From contig MEDX01000082.1 in the NCBI GenBank assembly GCA_001724245.1, forward strand, positions 1 through 21,388: a DNA stretch of 21,388 nt, given 5' to 3'. Positions 16,364 through 21,388 of this stretch are shown one piece after another. The notes under the pieces were generated by a model. It was given only the letters and a program-made list of their open reading frames with translations, made no database searches and was not told the origin of the DNA. A program made the translations under genes and the position numbers. The number at the start of each line of letters is the position of its first letter. Position 1 is the stretch's first letter. The DNA is from Fonticula-like sp. SCN 57-25 (Eukaryota > Nucleariida > Rotosphaerida).

Positions 16364-18739
16364 ATGCCGCCGCGGCCACGGCCGGTCGCCTCCTGGGAGC
16401 AGCTCTCGGCGATCCTCGGTCGAACGGGCGCTGTTCCTCCCGAGCCGTCGTCAAATGACTCGCCGACGCGCACTCTGCCGAGTCGTTCGGCGCGCGTCAT
16501 TCGCCCCGCGCCCTTTTCTATCCTTCCGCCTCTGTCCGCGCCGCCATTTGGCACCGAGTACTCTGATGTCGTTGTGATCCGCTTTGTGAGCGATGCCGAC
16601 ATCCCGGTACACTTTTCGAGCGTCGAGGCGTTCCTTGCGAGCCGCGAGGCTAAGAAGCAGAAGCGGATCGCGTTCAATCAGAGCGCCACGCCTCGCCGCC
16701 GCGCCGCCACACAGTCGCGCACCACGCCGCCACCGCATGTACGCACCTGGCATTTTAGATTCCGCCTTCTAACGGAAAATTTGTTGCACAGGAAGCGGCG
16801 GTCATTGTTGGCAAAAAGCGCGTCCGCACCGCACTGACCTTTGACGCCTCCTCCTCTGCCGCGGCACCTTCTGCGCAAACGTCATCCCCGTCGTCTTCGC
16901 AACTCGTCCCGTCCAAGCCCGTGGCCCCGCCGCCGATTGCGGACGAAGCGGCGCTCATGTCAGTTCGCCGCCAAGCAGAGGAGACACGCCGTGCGCACCG
17001 CCGCAACGTAATCCTGAGCTCGTCCCCCACCAAGCGCCGCCGCAACGCGCCTTCCTCCTCGTCCTCTGACGATGACGATGACGCGGACGGCGACAAGAGC
17101 GACACCGACACCGCCCCGATTGAGGGCCAGGACGCCGCGCCCGCGCCGCGCGCCGCCGGCCGCCGCCTCTTTGTTTTTGAGCGCACGCGCGGCACGCTGC
17201 AGTCGCGCTTCCGCAAGCGCCTCGCCGAGTCGTCGACCAACACGAGCCCGGCGTCCAGCCCAGCGTCCAGCCCGCGCAAGGGCGCAAAGACGCCGCCGAG
17301 CAGCCCGGTCAAGCGCTATCGCCGCGCGCGCCGCGAGGCGCATTCGTCCGGATCAGACGACGATGATGATGACGATGACGAAGACGAGGACGAGCTGCCG
17401 CAAGAGCACGACTATGAGCAGGCGGCCGCGGACGACGAAGATGTCGCGCCTGCCTCTGATGCCGCCGCCGCCGCAGTTTCTGAAGTTTCTGTCGTTGACG
17501 GCGACGAAGCTGCGTCTGGTGGCGTTGCGACGAGCGCGATTGCGCGCGCTTTGGCAGCAGCCGCGTCCGAGTCCGACTACTTCCAGGCCCAGCGGACGCT
17601 TCGAAAGAGCGCAACGTCCAACCACACGCTGTCCAAGCTCCCCACGCTTGACGAAAAGGAGCTCAAGGTTGCCCTGCAGCGCTTTGGCGACCGCTTTGAC
17701 GGCGCGCGCGCTCAGCTCGTCGACCTGTACGGCCAGCAATTCAAGCAGTGGCTATTCGAGCTTCGCTGCGGCTTTTCGCTGCTCATGTACGGCTACGGCT
17801 CAAAAAAGTCTCTTTTGATGCGGTTTGCGAATGAGACGCTTCGCGGCCTACCGCTCGTCGTTGTCAACGGCTACTCGCCAGCGTTGACGCTGCGCTCGGT
17901 GCTCTCAATGATATGCAGCGGCGCGCTCGGGCACACCGGGACGTTCAAGAGCGTGCAGGACCAGGCGGCTTTTATCGACGCCAAGACGCGTGACGCGAGC
18001 AGGCCAAGGCTCGCCATTCTTGTGCACAACATTGACGGCGCGGTACTGCGCTCGTCGGCCGCTCAGTTGCTTCTCTCGCAGCTCGCGGCGTGCCCGGGCA
18101 TCTTTTTTATTGCGTCAATTGACCACTTGAACGCGCCACTGCTGTGGGATGCCACCATGGCAGCGCGCTTTAATTGGCTGTGGCACGACCTGACTACCTT
18201 CGAGCCGTACATTGCAGAGACTGCGTTTGAGGATTCGCTGCTGGGTGATGCGGCAAATATGACAATGCGAAGCTTGACGTACGTCGTCAGGTCGCTGCCG
18301 GCGGCCGCAAGGAGGATCTTTTTGATACTCGCAAGGTCGCAGCTGGAGGCAATGCAGTCGGAAGGTACGTTTGATTTTGTTATATTGAAAATGTTTGTAT
18401 TGGTATCTGTATTGTCTGTATGTACGTATGTGTGTATAAGGATTTGATACTCTGTGCCTATATTGCTCCTTGTCGGACACTTTTGCTGACCAATGTGCAG
18501 ATGCGAGCAGCGATCCTTGGATGAACGGCCTTCCCGTCGACACGCACATCCAGATGTGCACGAGCGAGTTCCTTGTCATCAACGACCAGACGTACCGCGC
18601 GCACCTCACCGAGCTGCGCGACCACAAGATGGTCGTTTTCAAAAAGGCCTCCGACGGCGTCGAGTACGTGTATGTGCCAATGACAACCGACCTCGTCGAG
18701 CAGGCAATCGGCATCACAGAGGCCGAGATTGCGCACTGA
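16364..18739 (+). CDS. ORC2: Origin recognition complex subunit 2
   Basis: Exons 16364-16738, 16792-18364 and 18501-18739 give 728 aa. ORC2 is a core subunit of the ORC ring that licenses replication origins. The conserved part starts near residue 387 (DYFQAQRTL). It continues with the AAA+-like core LMYGYGSKKSLLMRF (about 457-471, a degenerate P-loop as is usual for Orc2), MGTF-like GHTGTFKSVQDQ, IASIDHLNAPLLWD and FNWLWHDLTTFEPY. It ends with a winged helix: EFLVINDQTYRAHLTELRDH and DGVEYVYVP. The N-terminal ~385 residues are disordered and basic/acidic, with an Asp/Glu run near 314-327 and three S-P-x-K sites (SPTK 203, SPRK 285, SPVK 296). The start at 16364 has AAGATG context; an in-frame upstream ATG at 16271 lies within ZZZ3 exon 1. 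The last intron is 136 nt, the longest in the window. Confidence 0.93.
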
Positions 18740-19085
18740 TAATGCTTATATAATGCTTATTGATGTACAGTTTGACTTTTTGCATTGTACTTTTACGATA
18801 ATCGCAAGAATCCCTTTTTGATATATTCTTGGTAAATTCCATGGTTAAGTGATGCATATAATGTTTTTCGTTCATTTCTACAAACCATTTCACGGCTGAT
18901 ACATGTTCAGAGCTTCAATGTAGTGTATATCGTTTGTACAGGATACTATACTGGCCACAATGCGCGTATTACATCCAAATGGTTGCTCAGCTGTGACATT
19001 TGGTCACTTGATACCCGATTGTTACCCCGGATTTTGAAAAATCACCCCCAACAGTCTTGTTTGGTTCTGCGCAGCATCTCCAAAA
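18740..19085. promoter_or_regulatory. AT-rich spacer between ORC2 and the SAM/coactosin gene
   Basis: These 346 bp contain the ORC2 3' UTR and the promoter of the next plus-strand gene. The sequence is AT-rich, with several TATA-like stretches (for example near 18747 and 18819) but none at a clear promoter distance. No tRNA, other RNA gene or coding region is recognisable. Confidence 0.4.
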
Positions 19086-21388
19086 ATGGGCGACAGCGCA
19101 CCCGCGGCAGGCGGGGACAAGACGTCCAAGACGAAGCTTCTGACGGATCTCGCCGGCGACCTGGCCAAGATTAAGCCTGTACGACTTATTTGTTGATCGT
19201 CCGCTGCCGCTCACCCCGATCGCCATCCCTATAGGTGACTGAGCGCGTCGCGACCGAGCTTGACGGCGTAAAGTCATGGATCAAGGAGACGCTCAAGCCT
19301 TCTCTGTCGACGCTCCGCACCGACATTGTGCGTCTTTTCTTTTCTTTCTCTTTCAATATGCTCATTATATTGCCTGTTGTGCGCTTCTCTGCCGTGTAGC
19401 TTGCCGACATTGAGGGCCTTCGCACCAAGGTTGATCGCTACCAGGAGCTGTTCAAGGACAACTCGGCCGATATGGCGGCGCTCCGCCAGCTCGTCGAGGA
19501 AGCTCGCACGCAGAGCGCACAGGCCGTCAACCGCATGGAGGACTCGATCGGTGCGATCTTTTATTTGTTTCCCCACTTGGCTCATGGCGCGCAGAGGCCA
19601 AGCTGTCGCGCGTTTCGAGCGAGGTGGACGCCAAGATGGAGAGCGAGCGCCAGGCGATCTGGAAGCTCCTCGACGAGCGCAAGGAGAACCCGATGCTGAG
19701 CGAGATGGAGACGCACATGTCGGCGATGGAGGCGCGCCTCGAGCAGGTCATGTTCCGCGAGGTCCGCAGGCAGATCGACTTTGTCGACCAGGACATTCGC
19801 GAGGCAGAGCAGCGCAGCCAGCAGATGATCCTCGACGAGGTCGCAAAGGCCGCAAAGTCGATGCGCCCGGTTGTCGTCGAGTCGTCGGACGGCGCCCCTC
19901 CGAGTGCGCTTTTAGTTTATTCTCTTTTTTTCTGACCCTTTTTTCCAGCCGTCCTGTCCGCCAAGCAGCTCGAACTCCACGATTGGCTCTCTGGCTACGG
20001 CCTCGACGCCCTCATGCCGTCGCTCATCAAGTTTGGCTTTGACAGCATGTACGTCGCTCAGTTCCTCATCGAGGCCGACATCGAGGCGATGAACATTGCC
20101 CTTCCCGGCCACCGCCGCGGCCTTCTTCACGCCGTCAGCGAGCTGCGCGCCTGTACGCCCCTTTTGTCTGGTCAAATTTGTGCATGCTCACACGTTGCCG
20201 AGCAGCGCTCAAGACGCCAAAGGAGACACCTGTTGCTGCTGCTGCGCCTGCGGAAGAGGCCGCGAGCGCCGCCGCCGCGTCGGACGAGGAACCCGCCAAG
20301 GCCAATCAGCGCCCCGCGCCGCCGTCCGGCAAGCCGCGCACCGCCGCCGTGCGCCGCTTTGTGACGCAGCGCCAGGAGCAGGAGGAGGAGGCACTCGCGC
20401 AGGCTCAGGCCGCCAATGACGTCGCTGATGACGTCATCGAGGAAATTGTTGCTGAGGTTGTTGCACCTGCTGTTGCTGCACCTGCTGCTGTGGTTGCTGC
20501 ACCTGCTGTCGCACCTGTTGTTGCTGCTGCACCCGCTGCATCTGCACCTGTTTCTACCCCTGCGCCCGTCCCTGAACCCACGCCTGCTCCTGCCCCTGAA
20601 TCCACCCCTGCGCCTTCAGAGCCCGTTGCCGAGCCGGTGCAAAAGACCGTGTCGTTTGCCAAGCCGCCCAAGGCGACCAAGCCGGCGCCCGCCGCCAAGC
20701 CCGCGCCCGCCGCCAAGCCCGCCACTGCTTCCCTCTTTGACGACGATGATGATGATGATGACGTGGACGACATGCCGACGTCGGCGCCGCCGTCCCGTCC
20801 GCCGGTCGTGTCGGCCAAGCCCGCCCCGGAGTCTGCCCCTGTCAAGGCGGCACCTGCACCTGCACCGGCAAAGGCAGTTTCTGCCCCTGAATCTGCCCCT
20901 GTTCCGGTGGCGGCGCCTGCCAAGGCGGCCTCGCCGGCCAAGCCCGCTGTTGTTGCCGCCCCGGTGTCTGCCCCTGAATCTGCCCCGGTTTCCAAGCCCG
21001 CTCCTGCCGCTTCTACTGCTGCTGCTGCCCCGACCAAGATCAAGAGCGAAGCGTTGTCGCGGACTTCTTCGAATGCCGCCGACGCCGACGCCGACGCCGA
21101 CGTGACGCAGCTTGTTCACCGCATCTTTACGGGCGACGCGTCGATCACGTGGGCGCTGTTCAAGTTCAAGGGCGGCGAGCCGACTCTTTTCGCGCAAGGG
21201 ACGGGCGACACGGACGAGCTCGCTGATCACTTTGATGAAGGTGAGGCGCTGTTTGGGTACCTTCGCACGGCCATTGCGGCCGAGCAGAGACAAAAGTTTG
21301 TCTTTATTCGGTGGGTGGGCGAGAGCATCACGCCCATGCAGCGCGCGCGCGCGGTGCAGGACAAGAACACAATCACTGACAACTACAT
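19086..21388 (+). CDS. Coiled coil-SAM-Pro/Ala linker-coactosin (ADF-H) protein, 3' end outside window
   Basis: Exons 19086-19178, 19235-19327, 19400-19550, 19595-19903, 19949-20152 and 20206 to beyond 21388; 677 residues are visible. Residues 1-215 are a charged, heptad-rich coiled coil (LADIEGLRTKVDRYQELFKD, EMETHMSAMEARLEQVMF). A SAM domain follows at about 222-283 (LELHDWLSGYGLDALMPSLI, AQFLIEADIEAMNIALPGHR). Next come about 300 residues of Pro/Ala/Lys-rich linker with an Asp run (FDDDDDDDDVDD). From residue 583 there is an ADF-H domain closest to coactosin: ITWALFKFKGGEP and KFVFIRWVGESITPMQRARA. Coactosin-type domains bind F-actin without severing it. The whole looks like an oligomerising actin-binding scaffold (inference). 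The start has AAAATGG context. Donors are GTACGA, GTGCGT, GTGCGA, GTGCGC and GTACGC; introns are 44-72 nt. Confidence 0.85.
20736..20768 (+). repeat. Asp-encoding GAY tract
   Basis: A run of GAC/GAT codons encodes eight consecutive aspartates within FDDDDDDDDVDD in the linker of the SAM/coactosin protein. It is trinucleotide-repeat-like and length-variable by nature. Confidence 0.7.

Noticed and set aside
16364-18739. First impression of ORC4 or another AAA+ ORC subunit
   Set aside because: There is no proper Walker A/B pair. The blocks IASIDHLNAPLLWD, FNWLWHDLTT and the C-terminal EFLVINDQTYRAHLTELRDH are specific to ORC2.
18740-19085. Possible tRNA or small RNA gene in the AT-rich spacer
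   Set aside because: I could not find paired A-box/B-box-like sequences or a cloverleaf by eye. A covariance-model scan would be needed to exclude it fully.
20405-21293. Large minus-strand open frames rich in Ala/Gly/Thr or Arg/Gly
   Set aside because: They are opposite-strand shadows of the Pro/Ala-rich linker of the SAM/coactosin gene, whose plus-strand reading continues into a clear coactosin domain.

Overview
This window is nuclear DNA of a unicellular eukaryote. Coding exons are GC-rich. Introns are very short (44-136 nt, mostly 45-75) and the gaps between genes are AT-rich. I rebuilt the genes by eye from conserved protein motifs and splice phases, and 32 introns could be placed with consistent reading frames. 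Nearly all donors read GT[A/G]CG, and many introns carry a CTAAC/CTGAC branch-point-like site. The gene set includes a WDR7/rabconnectin-3-beta-like protein, PUS10, a ZZZ3 orthologue, the translocon subunit TRAP-beta and a plant root-cap/VWD-like secreted protein. That mix argues against Saccharomyces-like fungi and fits a free-living protist such as an amoebozoan or a deep opisthokont relative. I cannot name the species.

Layout: (1) 1-1341, minus, WDR7-like, cut off by the window's left edge; (2) 1863-2751, plus, Ras GTPase; (3) 3208-3601, minus, LSm3; (4) 3850-7386, plus, AP-3 beta with an unusual RS-repeat hinge; (5) 7642-9306, minus, PUS10; (6) 9368-10342, plus, MTG1; (7) 10435-11013, minus, unrecognised coiled-coil protein; (8) 11463-12723, plus, secreted Cys-rich plus root-cap/VWD-like protein; (9) 13204-14044, minus, TRAP-beta (SSR2); (10) 14277-16288, minus, ZZZ3-like Myb/SANT plus ZZ finger; (11) 16364-18739, plus, ORC2; (12) 19086 to the window end, plus, a coiled coil-SAM-Pro/Ala linker-coactosin (ADF-H) protein, incomplete.

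Genes mostly alternate in strand, giving five head-to-head pairs. Two of these share gaps of only 61 and 75 bp, and both gaps hold short tandem motif arrays that look like bidirectional promoter elements. The genes are mostly conserved housekeeping functions (splicing, tRNA pseudouridylation, mitoribosome assembly, replication origins, ER translocation, endolysosomal traffic, chromatin). I see no operon-like functional cluster, transposon, CRISPR array or tRNA gene. The most interesting items are the coiled coil-SAM-coactosin architecture, the SR-protein-like RS array in AP-3 beta, a Cro/XRE-like helix-turn-helix at the start of the WDR7 protein, the skewed 5' splice-site consensus, and the phased promoter repeats.
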